Origin: Sphingobacterium sp. GVS05A
Lineage (GTDB): Bacteria > Bacteroidota > Bacteroidia > Sphingobacteriales > Sphingobacteriaceae
Direction: 5' to 3'
Length of the DNA stretch: 64,000 nucleotides
Assembly (NCBI RefSeq): GCF_019969845.1
Contig: NZ_JAHXYR010000010.1
Location: forward strand, 269,630 to 333,629
Below the pieces are notes generated by a model. The model made no database searches, was not told the DNA's origin, and was given only the letters and a program-made list of their open reading frames with translations. Both the position numbers and the translations under genes were made by a program. This document shows, one piece after another, positions 43,875-53,073 of the stretch (position 1 is the stretch's first letter; the number at the start of each line of letters is the position of its first letter).

Positions 43875-45029
43875 ATGATCAGATCGTTAAACCAATTGGA
43901 AGACGCAATCAATGCGTACGGCATACTGCAAGGTAGTTTTCAAGGCAGCGCTATCCCAAGCGACAAGTCCATTATAGTGGCCTGCGATGCCCTGATCCGC
44001 GATTCCGAACAACTTTATATCAGTCACTCCAAATCAGGAATGGCCAAGGAATCTTTTAGACGCTACTATACCAAATTCAGGCTGCTTTTTGATAGATTAT
44101 ATACTTATAAAGCCTACCAGTCGGATAGTACCATTGTCAAGCTGCACGAAAGTATCTGGCAGAGCATACAGCATTTTAAAGAGCATATGAATCCCTTGGA
44201 CGAGCTCCCCATATACGACCAACAGCTTCTCAAGGAGTCCAGCCTGACAAAACTTGCTAAATTATTCGCCCGTTTACGCGCTAAACAATTAGACGAAGAA
44301 TATCTCTTAGAAATCCAATATGGTATGGACAGTCTGTTTGACGGGCACAAGCCGCCCAGGCTGCTCTTTTATCATTGTGAATGGCTAGACAGCTTTCTCA
44401 TGGCATTGCAAAGCATCGCCTACGATACCCGTGACAAGTCCTATCCTAAGCGGTTTATGGAATTTCTGATCCGGTACAATTTCAACTACCTCGGGCTCCG
44501 CAACCGATGGAAAGAAAATATTGAAAGACAGTTGAACACGCTATCCCGGGCTGACCAGCTGTCCCGCCTCTTGCTCCTGGAAAAGGAAATCACCCATTAC
44601 CACCCTTTTCCTAATAGCCACTACGATATAGAGCAGCCCCATCTCAAAATGATGATGAATGAATATATTTGCGCTGAACTGGATTATCTGGAAAAAATCA
44701 CGAACCTAGAGGCGGAAGCCCAAGATACGCTGGATCAGATCCCTCGCCCTTCCAGCGGAATCCATATGACGCTCACAGGAGAAGGAATCACCTGCCTGTT
44801 CCATTATTCCAGCAAAGTCGGCCTTTTTAAGAATAAGCATAAAAGTGACGCTGCCGTAGGAGTAGCCCAGCATATTGTCACCAATCGAGGCAACCGCATC
44901 AGCGCCAATCAGCTATCCAAATTCAACAAATTTGAGCATATATTCAGTCTATATCTCGTTGAAGATAAGCTCAAGGAAATGCTCCATTTCATAAAAAAAG
45001 ATATTGAAGAAGTCGAGCTGCGAAAATAA
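43875..45029 (+). CDS. Hypothetical protein partnered with the HNH-like gene
   Basis: A 384-residue mostly helical cytosolic protein I do not recognise. The centre (FYHCEWLDSFLMALQSIAYD) and the C-terminal part (GVAQHIVTNRGNRISANQLSKFNKFE... LKEMLHFIKKDIEEVELRK) recall the general layout of RteC-type proteins, long helical with a small C-terminal HTH-like end. The resemblance is weak. It begins 2 nt after the HNH-like gene and must be co-translated with it. Confidence 0.55.
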   Translation: MIRSLNQLEDAINAYGILQGSFQGSAIPSDKSIIVACDALIRDSEQLYISHSKSGMAKESFRRYYTKFRLLFDRLYTYKAYQSDSTIVKLHESIWQSIQHFKEHMNPLDELPIYDQQLLKESSLTKLAKLFARLRAKQLDEEYLLEIQYGMDSLFDGHKPPRLLFYHCEWLDSFLMALQSIAYDTRDKSYPKRFMEFLIRYNFNYLGLRNRWKENIERQLNTLSRADQLSRLLLLEKEITHYHPFPNSHYDIEQPHLKMMMNEYICAELDYLEKITNLEAEAQDTLDQIPRPSSGIHMTLTGEGITCLFHYSSKVGLFKNKHKSDAAVGVAQHIVTNRGNRISANQLSKFNKFEHIFSLYLVEDKLKEMLHFIKKDIEEVELRK

Positions 45030-45336
45030 TTGAGATTTAAATACCTCTTTAAAATAGATTAAAACGGTTTTCTAAAAAAACTAGGGGGATTCTACTTTAT
45101 CCCCCTAGCGAACTTGGTCACCAGATCCAGATACCCTTTGCTCAAACTGAGTTCTAAGCCTCCCTTTCAGTCCGATATTCCCACCAGCATTTGTCCTAAA
45201 AATGTATCCCATCTCCCCTTTTTTAAAATTCACAGTTGTTTAAGGTACTTTAAAGGCTCCTCAACTGACTAAATGCTTCTACATAGGATTGAGAGACATT
45301 GTCCTTCCTTTGCTTTCAGACTTACACAGTATAACA
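45030..45336. other. Spacer with a left-facing terminator
   Basis: Between the unknown gene and the MauE-like gene. It holds the hairpin at 45081. No gene is seen in the rest. Confidence 0.5.
45074..45108 (-). terminator. Left-facing intrinsic terminator
   Basis: CTAGGGGGAT (45081-45090) and ATCCCCCTAG (45099-45108) form a perfect 10-bp stem. On the minus strand it is followed by seven T, so it works leftwards, although the gene just to its left runs rightwards. Confidence 0.75.
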
Positions 45337-45879
45337 ATGAAAGCAAAAAAGATTATATACCAGATCATCCTCATCACACTGATGGCCCTTTGGATCCCGA
45401 TCAGTCTGGACAAGCTTATCAACTTTGAGCTGTTCAGGTCCGCAATGATCCAGCAGCCTTTTAGCGACCAGTTGGGTATGTACTTAGCCTATACCTTGCC
45501 TCCTCTCGAGCTTGCCGTTGGCCTACTTTTTATAATGCCAAAGACAAGGATATGGGCATTCAGCTTGTCGTCTTTGATGATGCTTGCTTTTGTGGCTTAC
45601 GTAGGTCTAGCGGTCATGAAAGTATGGGAAAAATTCCCTTGCGGCTGCGGATTGGTATTCCAGCAATTGGGCTGGACGGCCCACCTCTGGCTCAATATGG
45701 CCTTTCTAGTCGTCAGCCTCTTAGGCTTATGGCTTGAGCTCTCCTTTTTAAAACATCATTCTCCGATCAATCGAATTATAGAAAATAATACCAGTGATGA
45801 TATTACAAGTTTACAGGTGAATTCAGGTTCACCAACTGCCACAAAATTGAAAACCAGTCCTAGGCTACAAAAAGAATAG
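45337..45879 (+). CDS. MauE/DoxX-like redox-associated membrane protein
   Basis: A 180-residue membrane protein from ATG 45337. The longer frame from 45289 would place 16 residues before the first helix. Four helices are visible (about 5-24, 48-66, 74-95 and 118-140). The CGC of FPCGCGLVFQQLGW sits at the end of the third helix and is a likely redox-active pair. MauE-type proteins supply reducing or oxidising equivalents to exported partners. A small Cys-containing exported protein follows, and a thioredoxin-like gene lies in the convergent operon. Confidence 0.75.
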   Translation: MKAKKIIYQIILITLMALWIPISLDKLINFELFRSAMIQQPFSDQLGMYLAYTLPPLELAVGLLFIMPKTRIWAFSLSSLMMLAFVAYVGLAVMKVWEKFPCGCGLVFQQLGWTAHLWLNMAFLVVSLLGLWLELSFLKHHSPINRIIENNTSDDITSLQVNSGSPTATKLKTSPRLQKE

Positions 45880-46056
45880 TGTATCCCATCAACAGCGGAA
45901 CTTGGATTAAAGGCTAATCTGGGTGAAGGGCGCGTCTGCCAAAAGACACTTATGGTATTCCCGCGCTGCTGTCGATGGCTACGTACATAAAACCGACACA
46001 CCGTGGGGACGAAAAAGACATGAAAATTGAAGTAAAAAAAATTAAAAATTAAAAAG

Positions 46057-46446
46057 ATGAAAAATTTAAATAGTTATGCAATGGCCATCATAGCATTGGT
46101 GATTGCAGCTGGAAGTACAACATTAATGTCATTCAATAAAATTGCAAATAAGCAGACAGACGTCACTCTTTTCTTCGATGGAGACGCTACCGAAGCAAGT
46201 CAGGTAAGTGATCCGAGTAATTGGGCCGAAGACAATCCAGGCTCGACTTGTCCGGGCAGCAAAAAGGCTTGTTCGATGGAAGTCAGTCCGGCAGATCTAC
46301 AAGGTGCATCGGGAAGTAGAACGCTAAATCCGACGAAAATTATTTTAGGGGCTTCCAATACCGGTACAATATCAAATCCGACCTATGTACCAACCAAAGC
46401 TGGGGGATCAAGCTCTAATAATATTACACCACACAATCAAGATTAA
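46057..46446 (+). CDS. Small exported protein, DUF6520-like
   Basis: A 129-residue protein. The N-terminal signal sequence (MKNLNSYAMAIIALVIAAGSTTLMSF) is followed by a Ser/Thr/Gly-rich mature part with the Cys pair CPGSKKAC. The start, length and two Cys resemble the DUF6520 family, which often accompanies MauE-like proteins in this phylum (recollection, not checked). It lies 177 nt after the MauE-like gene. The disulfide might be the MauE protein's substrate; function is unknown. Confidence 0.65.
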   Translation: MKNLNSYAMAIIALVIAAGSTTLMSFNKIANKQTDVTLFFDGDATEASQVSDPSNWAEDNPGSTCPGSKKACSMEVSPADLQGASGSRTLNPTKIILGASNTGTISNPTYVPTKAGGSSSNNITPHNQD

Positions 46447-46486
46447 AATAATAGCTCTCGAAACAATTAATATCTGCTAATCCAAT

Positions 46487-46532
46487 CCCCAAAGTATATC
46501 TCAATTTTGATTTTATACTTTGGGGATATTTT
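46487..46532. terminator. Terminator between convergent genes
   Basis: CCCCAAAGTATA (46487-46498) pairs perfectly with TATACTTTGGGG (46514-46525), followed by ATATTTTT. It ends the small exported protein's transcript and may also act on the convergent susD. Confidence 0.8.
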
Positions 46533-46559
46533 TATCAATATGGCCTTATCAAAATCCCA

Positions 46560-47906
46560 TTATTGTGGATTTTGTGGTATTCCGGTCCTGTCAACAACAT
46601 CAGTCGGGATTGGCAATGCATAACGGTTGCTATTTGGAACCAATTCTAATACCCCCTCCGGTATCTGTCTTTTTAAAACAATATTTCGCCCTTCCAAATT
46701 TAACCGTTTCACATCCATCCAGCGCAGTCCACGAAACAGCAACTCTTTGCGCCGTTCACATAAGATTCTTTCCAACGCATCTTCTTGACTGAGTCCCCCC
46801 AGATCCTTATATTTCCCTGTCGCGTAACGATGGCGCATCAGATGGTTTAAATCTGAAAGCCCCCTTTCTATCCGACCGTTACGAATATAAGATTCGGCCC
46901 GCATCAGTAAGATCTCAGCGGATGTGATCCCGGTAAAGAAATCCGAGGCACCAGCATAGCTACCTTTAAACTGATAGTAACCATCTGATCCTTGAGCAAA
47001 AAATAATTTCAGACGCAGATCATCCTTATTGTACGATTTGTATAGAGTGGTATCTACTAAGGCATTATAATAATTCATTGCTGGCAGGGTCGTACTCATC
47101 TGACTAAAAAAGGTAGTTTCTATATTATACCGTTCAAAGGGGAATTGTGTATTAGCATCCAGCATATTATAATCTATCAGTTTAGCTGAGATCATCCATG
47201 CTGAATCTGCATAAATTTCAGATTTATCATAGTGTCGCATGGACAGATATGTTCGGGCCAATAGTCCATAAGCGGCCGCCTTAGATGGTCGCAAGACATG
47301 CTCCGATTGCCGCGGCAGAAGGGGTATCGATCGTTCCAGATCGTGGATAACGGTATTATAACACGCTGCTATCGAGGAACGTTCAGACGGTTTATATGGA
47401 TCTGCATCCACTCGAAGCACAATACCGGGATAAAGATCCTTTTCACTCTCCTCATATCCCTTTGCATAAGTCCATAACAGCGACAGATAAGCATAAGATC
47501 TATAAAAATATGCGGCACCCGCTAACTGGCTCCATGTTTCTTTATTTGCATCATTAATTTGAATACTCTTTAAATTATCAAGCACAATATTACTATGATA
47601 TACGGTGAGGTAACTCGTTGCCCAATCGTTGGGGAAATTATTATCGATGATACGCCAAGTATATGCCTCTTGAGATCGCATCCCTAAGGAATTATAAGAT
47701 TGAAGGGTTAAAAAATAATTATCTGATGACGCTTCCCCAAGTGGATTTGTACTGATGTTCATCACTTCCATATTGTCCAATATTCGTTGCATCGCCTCGA
47801 AATTGTCTGGCGTTGCCAATCCACTGTTCGACTTAATGTCCAGATAATCTTTACAGGACATTAAAATAGAAAAAAGCAGGATATAGATTAGTCTTGATCT
47901 TAACAT
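46560..47906 (-). CDS. susD: SusD/RagB surface lipoprotein
   Basis: A 448-residue SusD homologue (lipobox FSILMSCK, Cys about 18). Signatures include LAGAAYFYRSYAYLSLLWTYAKGY (about 128-151), SAEILLMRAESYIRNGRIERGL and ERRKELLFRGLRWMDVKRLN. It is shorter than most family members. It is the last gene of the thioredoxin-susC-susD operon, 9 nt after susC. Its ligand is unknown; no carbohydrate-active enzyme is nearby. Confidence 0.93.
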   Translation of the reverse strand: MLRSRLIYILLFSILMSCKDYLDIKSNSGLATPDNFEAMQRILDNMEVMNISTNPLGEASSDNYFLTLQSYNSLGMRSQEAYTWRIIDNNFPNDWATSYLTVYHSNIVLDNLKSIQINDANKETWSQLAGAAYFYRSYAYLSLLWTYAKGYEESEKDLYPGIVLRVDADPYKPSERSSIAACYNTVIHDLERSIPLLPRQSEHVLRPSKAAAYGLLARTYLSMRHYDKSEIYADSAWMISAKLIDYNMLDANTQFPFERYNIETTFFSQMSTTLPAMNYYNALVDTTLYKSYNKDDLRLKLFFAQGSDGYYQFKGSYAGASDFFTGITSAEILLMRAESYIRNGRIERGLSDLNHLMRHRYATGKYKDLGGLSQEDALERILCERRKELLFRGLRWMDVKRLNLEGRNIVLKRQIPEGVLELVPNSNRYALPIPTDVVDRTGIPQNPQ

Positions 47907-47915
47907 GATAAAAAA

Positions 47916-50900
47916 TTAAAATTTTACAGATGTACCAAACGTAAATGTTAGGGGCGGCTTAACTTTGTCCTGATACAATGGGTCGATTTTTTCTTTATTG
48001 GATACCCACAACAATCCCAGATTGGAAACATTAGCAAAGCATTCCAATTTTGCGCTATTTTTAATAGCGCTTGCATATGACAAACGAACATATTCTAGGT
48101 GAATATGATCAGCCCGAAGTATATTGGATTCAGATAACCGATAAAAACTATCCCGCAATTGATCAGCTGGATAGATCAGCGCTGGTACTACAGTGTGTGA
48201 TTCATCTCCTTGTTTTTGCCATCGCTTTTCAAAATCCGCATAGGCCTTTCCATTAGAAAACAGCTGGGTGTAGCTGGTCGTATTTTTCATGAAATAATAA
48301 TCACCATAAAAAGAAGCGTTCACCGCCAACGCCCAATTTTTGAAAGAAAACTTATTTATTATGGATCCAAATACCTGCGGTTTGGACGATCCTTTAAAAA
48401 TAATATTTCCGTTTTCTCCTAGATCGAGAGGCTGTCTTCTAATAGCGGTATAATCAGTACTGGGAACACCATTTAGAAAACCCTGAGGATTTCCCTTTGC
48501 ATCCAGCCCGGCAGACCTGTACCCCGCAATGCCATATAATGGATAATCCGGAACAGGGGTAATCGACGATCCTATGTCCAAAAAGCTGCTCACATTCATT
48601 CCATTGGCGGCATAATATGTTCTAGTTTTGCTTTTGTTCCAGGCTAAATTGTAGATCGTTGACCATGAAAATTTTCCCCGGATATTATCAGTCTCAATCA
48701 CAAGATCAGTTCCCCGGCCATCCATGCTGGCGACATTTTTAGTGATAAAAGACTGATAGCCCCATGTTGTATAATCGTAGCCTGTCAAACCGTACAAGTC
48801 TGTACCACGCTTTTGATAATGATCAATTGATCCACGGATGCGGCCATCCAAAAAAGATAGATCTAAGCCAACATTGAACGTTTTGATCTTTTCCCAACGC
48901 AGATAAGGATCGTTTAGCTGAGCGATGATCAATCCAGAGTAGGGCGAGTAGTTGAATGTCGTCGATTCAGCCACAGGCAATGCCGTCTTTCGAAGATCTA
49001 CATTGCCACTCACACCATAGGATGCCCTTACCTTTAGCCGATCTGCTTTTGCCCCCTTGATCCACTGATCTGGCACATGCAGGTAGGCTCCCACTGACCA
49101 AAAAGGAGACCATTTATCATTTGCTGCCACCCCGAATATATTCGCAGCATCACGCCTTACACTTGCGGTAGCCCCTAGTCTTTTATTATATTCCACATTC
49201 CAATTGGAATAAATAGACACAAATCTATTTATACTGCTATTCAGTACGGGTCTGCCAGGAATTATGCTGGTACTATAGCTAATCCCTATAGGAAAATCAG
49301 ATACGAAGTCTATTGCGACATTGTTAAGAGGGTCAGCGGTATATCCGTAAAGTGTGCTCGACTCCCCATCAGTTTTACTTTCCCTTACTTCAGCTCCCAC
49401 TATACCCGATAGCTCGAACTTGTCCCAAACCTTATTGACATTGATCTGTCCCCGCCAATTGTAGGACCTGATATTTACATTGTTTTTTAATACAATATCC
49501 CCCATGGGAACGGGATACTCCATACGGTCGGTAACTTCGTTATAGCTCGCATAGGAGTTGATCATGACCCTTGTGTAGTAACTATCCAATCCATTCCTTA
49601 CATTGTCGGATGCCATCTGATTCTGGATCTGATAAGCCAGGACCAAATCGATAAATGGCAATATTTTATAAGACAACTGTGCCTGCCCTAGATATTCATT
49701 GCGTATAGACCTATTGTCAACATATCTGTAATCTTCAAAGGGGACATAGTCCCATGACAGAAGTTTACCGGGCAAGTAATTGTCTGTATATATTTTATCA
49801 TATGTGGTTTCAAGTACTAGACCATTTCCATCAGCGTCTACCAGATCCATATACGGCGCACGTATATTGCGGTACCTGAATGTTTCGAATGCAGGTTTAC
49901 CAGCATGATTCTTCGCATTGGTGTATTTAAAACCAATATCCAGATGAAGCTTGGGCAGGAGCATCATGCGGTCATTAAAATCAATATTTATTTTTTTATT
50001 TTTCGCACCGTATTGATTTTTATCAAAGGTATAACCTACCGCCAGGTGAATTTTGTTTTTTTCTGTCCCATTTGATAATGAAAGTGCATACTGATCTAGT
50101 AGTGGGTACTCCATGAAATAGTCCATATAATCACTTCTGCTATCTATATTTTTAAGAGCTGTCAAACGTTGATCAAGCAGTCCACCGTCTATTTTACCAG
50201 TCTTATGCTGTTGGAGCAGGCTAACCACAGGTGTGAGTGCACTAAACGGACTACGGCGTATATTACGATCATAATACCCATTTTTAAAGAGCATTTTTTC
50301 TATTTCTATAAACTCCTCTGCAGGCATTTGATATACATCGTACAGATCAGGTTTTTGTGCGAATTGAATAGACTTGTTCACGGTCACATTTGTACGGCCG
50401 TCTGTGACCTTTGCATTTTTGCTTTTAATGACCAGTACACCATTACCCGCACGTGCTCCCCAGATGGCACTTGCGGCGGCATCTTTAAGAATCGTAATGC
50501 TTTCAATATTATTAGGATCTATATTCTGTATGGAGCCCTCATAGATAAAGCCATCCAACACAATTAAGGGATCCCTAACGCCATTGATTGTACTGAGACC
50601 ACGTATCGAGAAATTCAACTTTTGATTGTCCGAGGCCTGTAACTGGTTATCAAAGAATACCGCATTGGCGACGTGGTTGAGTCTGTCCAAGATATTGCTA
50701 CCCACATTTTGATTGAGCTGCGACTCATTGAGCACCTGAGCCGATCCGGACAGCTGGTCAGCTCTAAGCGATTGATAGCCTGTCTGGACCTGGACCTCTT
50801 CAATTTCTATTGACTTAGCTGTCAGGCCAACTGCTATATTCGTATCAGACCCCTTCACAAAAAGCACCCTATCTGTATACCCCATGTGATGAAAATGCAA

Positions 50901-51110
50901 AGAATCACTTGTGATATTGCCGATTTCAATTTCTCCACCCGGTCCTGCCTTAAACTTCTTTTGTGTAGACTTCGAGGTAATTGTCACCCCTGCGATCCCT
51001 TTGCCGGTCGCCTTGTCGTATACCCTTCCTTTTAGTACCTGACCATAGCACAGTACTGTAAGAAGATTTAATATCAATAAAATAATGCTATTTTTCATTG
51101 TACTGATCAT
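47916..51110 (-). CDS. susC: SusC/RagA TonB-linked outer-membrane receptor
   Basis: A 1064-residue outer-membrane transporter. A signal peptide (about 1-23) is followed by a carboxypeptidase-regulatory-like domain (about 27-95, LKGRVYDKATGKGIAGVTI), the plug (about 105-240, VQVQTGYQSLRADQLSGSAQ, FSIRGLSTINGVRDPLIVLD, NGVLVIKSKN) and the barrel ending GTSVKF. The ATG overlaps the TGA of the thioredoxin-like gene (ATGA), so the two are translationally coupled. An ATG at 51098 is an alternative. It lacks an STN domain. Confidence 0.94.
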   Translation of the reverse strand: MISTMKNSIILLILNLLTVLCYGQVLKGRVYDKATGKGIAGVTITSKSTQKKFKAGPGGEIEIGNITSDSLHFHHMGYTDRVLFVKGSDTNIAVGLTAKSIEIEEVQVQTGYQSLRADQLSGSAQVLNESQLNQNVGSNILDRLNHVANAVFFDNQLQASDNQKLNFSIRGLSTINGVRDPLIVLDGFIYEGSIQNIDPNNIESITILKDAAASAIWGARAGNGVLVIKSKNAKVTDGRTNVTVNKSIQFAQKPDLYDVYQMPAEEFIEIEKMLFKNGYYDRNIRRSPFSALTPVVSLLQQHKTGKIDGGLLDQRLTALKNIDSRSDYMDYFMEYPLLDQYALSLSNGTEKNKIHLAVGYTFDKNQYGAKNKKINIDFNDRMMLLPKLHLDIGFKYTNAKNHAGKPAFETFRYRNIRAPYMDLVDADGNGLVLETTYDKIYTDNYLPGKLLSWDYVPFEDYRYVDNRSIRNEYLGQAQLSYKILPFIDLVLAYQIQNQMASDNVRNGLDSYYTRVMINSYASYNEVTDRMEYPVPMGDIVLKNNVNIRSYNWRGQINVNKVWDKFELSGIVGAEVRESKTDGESSTLYGYTADPLNNVAIDFVSDFPIGISYSTSIIPGRPVLNSSINRFVSIYSNWNVEYNKRLGATASVRRDAANIFGVAANDKWSPFWSVGAYLHVPDQWIKGAKADRLKVRASYGVSGNVDLRKTALPVAESTTFNYSPYSGLIIAQLNDPYLRWEKIKTFNVGLDLSFLDGRIRGSIDHYQKRGTDLYGLTGYDYTTWGYQSFITKNVASMDGRGTDLVIETDNIRGKFSWSTIYNLAWNKSKTRTYYAANGMNVSSFLDIGSSITPVPDYPLYGIAGYRSAGLDAKGNPQGFLNGVPSTDYTAIRRQPLDLGENGNIIFKGSSKPQVFGSIINKFSFKNWALAVNASFYGDYYFMKNTTSYTQLFSNGKAYADFEKRWQKQGDESHTVVPALIYPADQLRDSFYRLSESNILRADHIHLEYVRLSYASAIKNSAKLECFANVSNLGLLWVSNKEKIDPLYQDKVKPPLTFTFGTSVKF

Positions 51111-52420
51111 GCTTTTTTAAATGTAATGGTGGGAATATCCTTTTCGACTTTTATCAACCGGATACCTATTGTGACTAGAAAATCCTGAAGGGATTTTATA
51201 TTAGTCCAATCAAGATTTTTTGGGATCTCTACTTCAAAAAGGCTTGATTTTACTGTTATCAGGTCATTTACCGGCAGTTTAAGACTTGTATAAATCTTGG
51301 ATCTTAACTCCCTGAAAGTGATATATTCCTTGTTACCTTTTTTATCAATAAAGCGAACAGACGCTTTCAGTTTATCGGGATCTGCTATCTCCATTTGCCA
51401 AAAAGGAGTCTTTTCTATTGTCCTTACCGGGGCTACTTTGAAGTTGGATAACAGACAATCACGCAGCCTTTTCAAGATATCATCTTCTGTTAGCGTATCT
51501 GACGACTGCACTTCAAAACAAAAAACATCCTTACGCAACTCAACATTATTCAATGCCCTTTGCACTGGTTCGGCTACTGTTGAATCAATATGGATTGCCC
51601 AACTTGGCACCTCAAAAAAAAGAGTTCGGAAAGCATTAGCGTATAGGATATTAAGCTTTAGATTTACCATTCGGTAGACGTAGGTACCATCTTTCTTATA
51701 AAATTGACCAAAATTAGGGCTTAGACCATCTATATATCCTGTAAACAGCTCCTCTACTACTGGATAGGTCGACAACCGTAGATCGACCTGCTCCCGGATG
51801 GAAGTGTTCGTCTGAAAATCCAACCTATCATTTTTTAGATGAGCATGAAGCGGAGTATTGTTAAGCACCCCATCAATTGCATCGACCGTAAGGCCTTCGG
51901 CATAGGTACTGCCTATGTATTTGCCATCATAGATCCACACCATATGAGGGATAGAGGCATGAGCAAAATATTTATCCAGATACTTGTCGGGATATATATA
52001 TTCCATTGTTGAGAGATCAACATTAGACATCGCCTTGAGTTTGGCAAAAGCTTTTACGATCCGTTCGGGAGAGTCTTTTGTGCTTTCGCTATTCACTTTC
52101 AAAAAGGCAACCTTACCGCTGTATGAGGACTCCAACTGTCTTATATGCAACATACTTTGCATACAACTGCCACACCATGTCGCCCAGAAATCCAATATGA
52201 TCAGCTTCTTATTACGGTAATCGCTCAGTTTTACGGTTTTCTTTCCTGTGGGATTGTTGACGACGGCAAGCGGTATATCCCACAGTGACTGTGGAATGGT
52301 ATCACCGACATGTAGCGCCTTCATCGAAGTTAGCCCATCGGCCCCGCTGTCCTTGCGGGGCGTCTGAGCCGATAAACTAAACATAGAAACTAGTAGTAAG
52401 GTTATGCATGTCAAAACCAT
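51107..52420 (-). CDS. Thioredoxin-like (TlpA/ResA type) exported protein
   Basis: A 437-residue protein from ATG 52420, beginning with a signal sequence (MVLTCITLLLVSMFSLSAQ). A redox thioredoxin fold occupies about 35-180: KLSDYRNKKLIILDFWATWC, with the active pair WCGSC at Cys83 and Cys86 and a cis-Pro region SIPHMVW. About 250 further residues of unknown fold follow (two FEVxSS/FEVEIP-like modules). Similar TlpA-like proteins often precede SusCD pairs in Sphingobacteria. A coupled TTG start at 52558 would add 46 residues. The frame stays open for 362 codons further upstream, but that part is the repeat region and not convincing protein. Confidence 0.85.
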   Translation of the reverse strand: MVLTCITLLLVSMFSLSAQTPRKDSGADGLTSMKALHVGDTIPQSLWDIPLAVVNNPTGKKTVKLSDYRNKKLIILDFWATWCGSCMQSMLHIRQLESSYSGKVAFLKVNSESTKDSPERIVKAFAKLKAMSNVDLSTMEYIYPDKYLDKYFAHASIPHMVWIYDGKYIGSTYAEGLTVDAIDGVLNNTPLHAHLKNDRLDFQTNTSIREQVDLRLSTYPVVEELFTGYIDGLSPNFGQFYKKDGTYVYRMVNLKLNILYANAFRTLFFEVPSWAIHIDSTVAEPVQRALNNVELRKDVFCFEVQSSDTLTEDDILKRLRDCLLSNFKVAPVRTIEKTPFWQMEIADPDKLKASVRFIDKKGNKEYITFRELRSKIYTSLKLPVNDLITVKSSLFEVEIPKNLDWTNIKSLQDFLVTIGIRLIKVEKDIPTITFKKA

Positions 52421-52554
52421 GCGATATGTGCGTTCATAATTCGCAACTACTGAAAAGTAATTTAAAGCCTTATGAGTACTTGTTTTCTTTTGAACAGCTA
52501 AATACTCATTATCGCACACTCGAGTGGCACTGAACGCTTGTAAATCCTCTGATT

Positions 52555-52577
52555 TCAAACGGCATCCATCTCCTCCA
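52555..52577 (-). promoter_or_regulatory. Shine-Dalgarno and overlapping start/stop ahead of the thioredoxin-like gene
   Basis: On the minus strand GGAGGAG (52576-52570) precedes ATG GAT GCC GTT TGA (52569-52555). The TGA overlaps a TTG (52558) in the thioredoxin-like frame, 11 nt after the Shine-Dalgarno. The layout suggests either a TTG start with a long N-terminal extension or a four-codon leader peptide coupled to it. Confidence 0.45.
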
Positions 52578-52668
52578 CTTACCAAATCGCCACTATGCAT
52601 TTCAGTAGGAATTTCCATTGCACGTCCAAGCTTATACCTACGGTCCACCAGAAAGCTACCGAAAGCCT

Positions 52669-52789
52669 GTACCTGTTTGGTAGCTATTTGGTAGCTCTTT
52701 AGTAGCTCTTTAGTACCTTTCCAGTACCTTTTTGGTACACTCTCAGTACACTCCCAGTAGCTTAACTGTGAATCAATAGTACCTTTAGT
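52669..52789 (-). repeat. 11-bp periodic array, GTA type (11 units)
   Basis: Eleven consecutive 11-bp units, ten of them beginning with GTA on the plus strand (for example GTAGCTCTTTA twice, GTACCTTTCCA, GTACCTTTTTG, GTACACTCTCA, GTACACTCCCA, GTACCTTTAGT). Outside the first five bases the units vary. It lies in the leader of the thioredoxin-susC-susD operon. Confidence 0.85.
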
Positions 52790-52850
52790 GGCGGGGAATA
52801 GACTGCTCAAGTCCCTAGCAGTTCCTCGCCAGATCTGCCCTTTCCGTGGG

Positions 52851-52909
52851 TTTTCTTCGGGGCAGCATCGGTTTTTCGTCGAGCCACGCCGATGCTGCCC
52901 CGAAGAAAA
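52851..52909 (-). repeat. Perfect 21-bp inverted repeat
   Basis: Arms 52851-52871 (TTTTCTTCGGGGCAGCATCG plus G) and 52889-52909 are exact reverse complements separated by 17 nt. The stem carries CTTCGG, the motif of the neighbouring CG array. No T-run makes it an ordinary terminator in the operon direction: after the left arm the minus strand reads CCCACGG. Confidence 0.9.
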
Positions 52910-52930
52910 TTGGGAGCCAGCTGCATAAAA

Positions 52931-53051
52931 GGCAAAAGAAAGGCAGGTATTGGTCAGAAGAAAGTCCGAAGGTGGTACGGCTCCATTAGTCAGCACCCGA
53001 CCAGTACTCTTACAGTATGATCTGTCAGAGTATCTGGCAAGTGCTTGGCAG
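52931..53051 (-). repeat. 11-bp periodic array, degenerate (11 units)
   Basis: Read in steps of 11 the plus strand gives GGCAAAAGAAA, GGCAGGTATTG, GTCAGAAGAAA, GTCCGAAGGTG, GTACGGCTCCA, then three units with CAG at a constant position, GATCTGTCAGA, GTATCTGGCAA and GTGCTTGGCAG. The repeats are weaker than in the flanking arrays but share the same period. Confidence 0.6.
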
Positions 53052-53073
53052 ATGTAGGTAAAATATAGACGTA

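Noticed and set aside
43875..45029. RteC-family regulator
   Set aside because: Only the general helical layout and a short C-terminal resemblance support this, so it was left as hypothetical.
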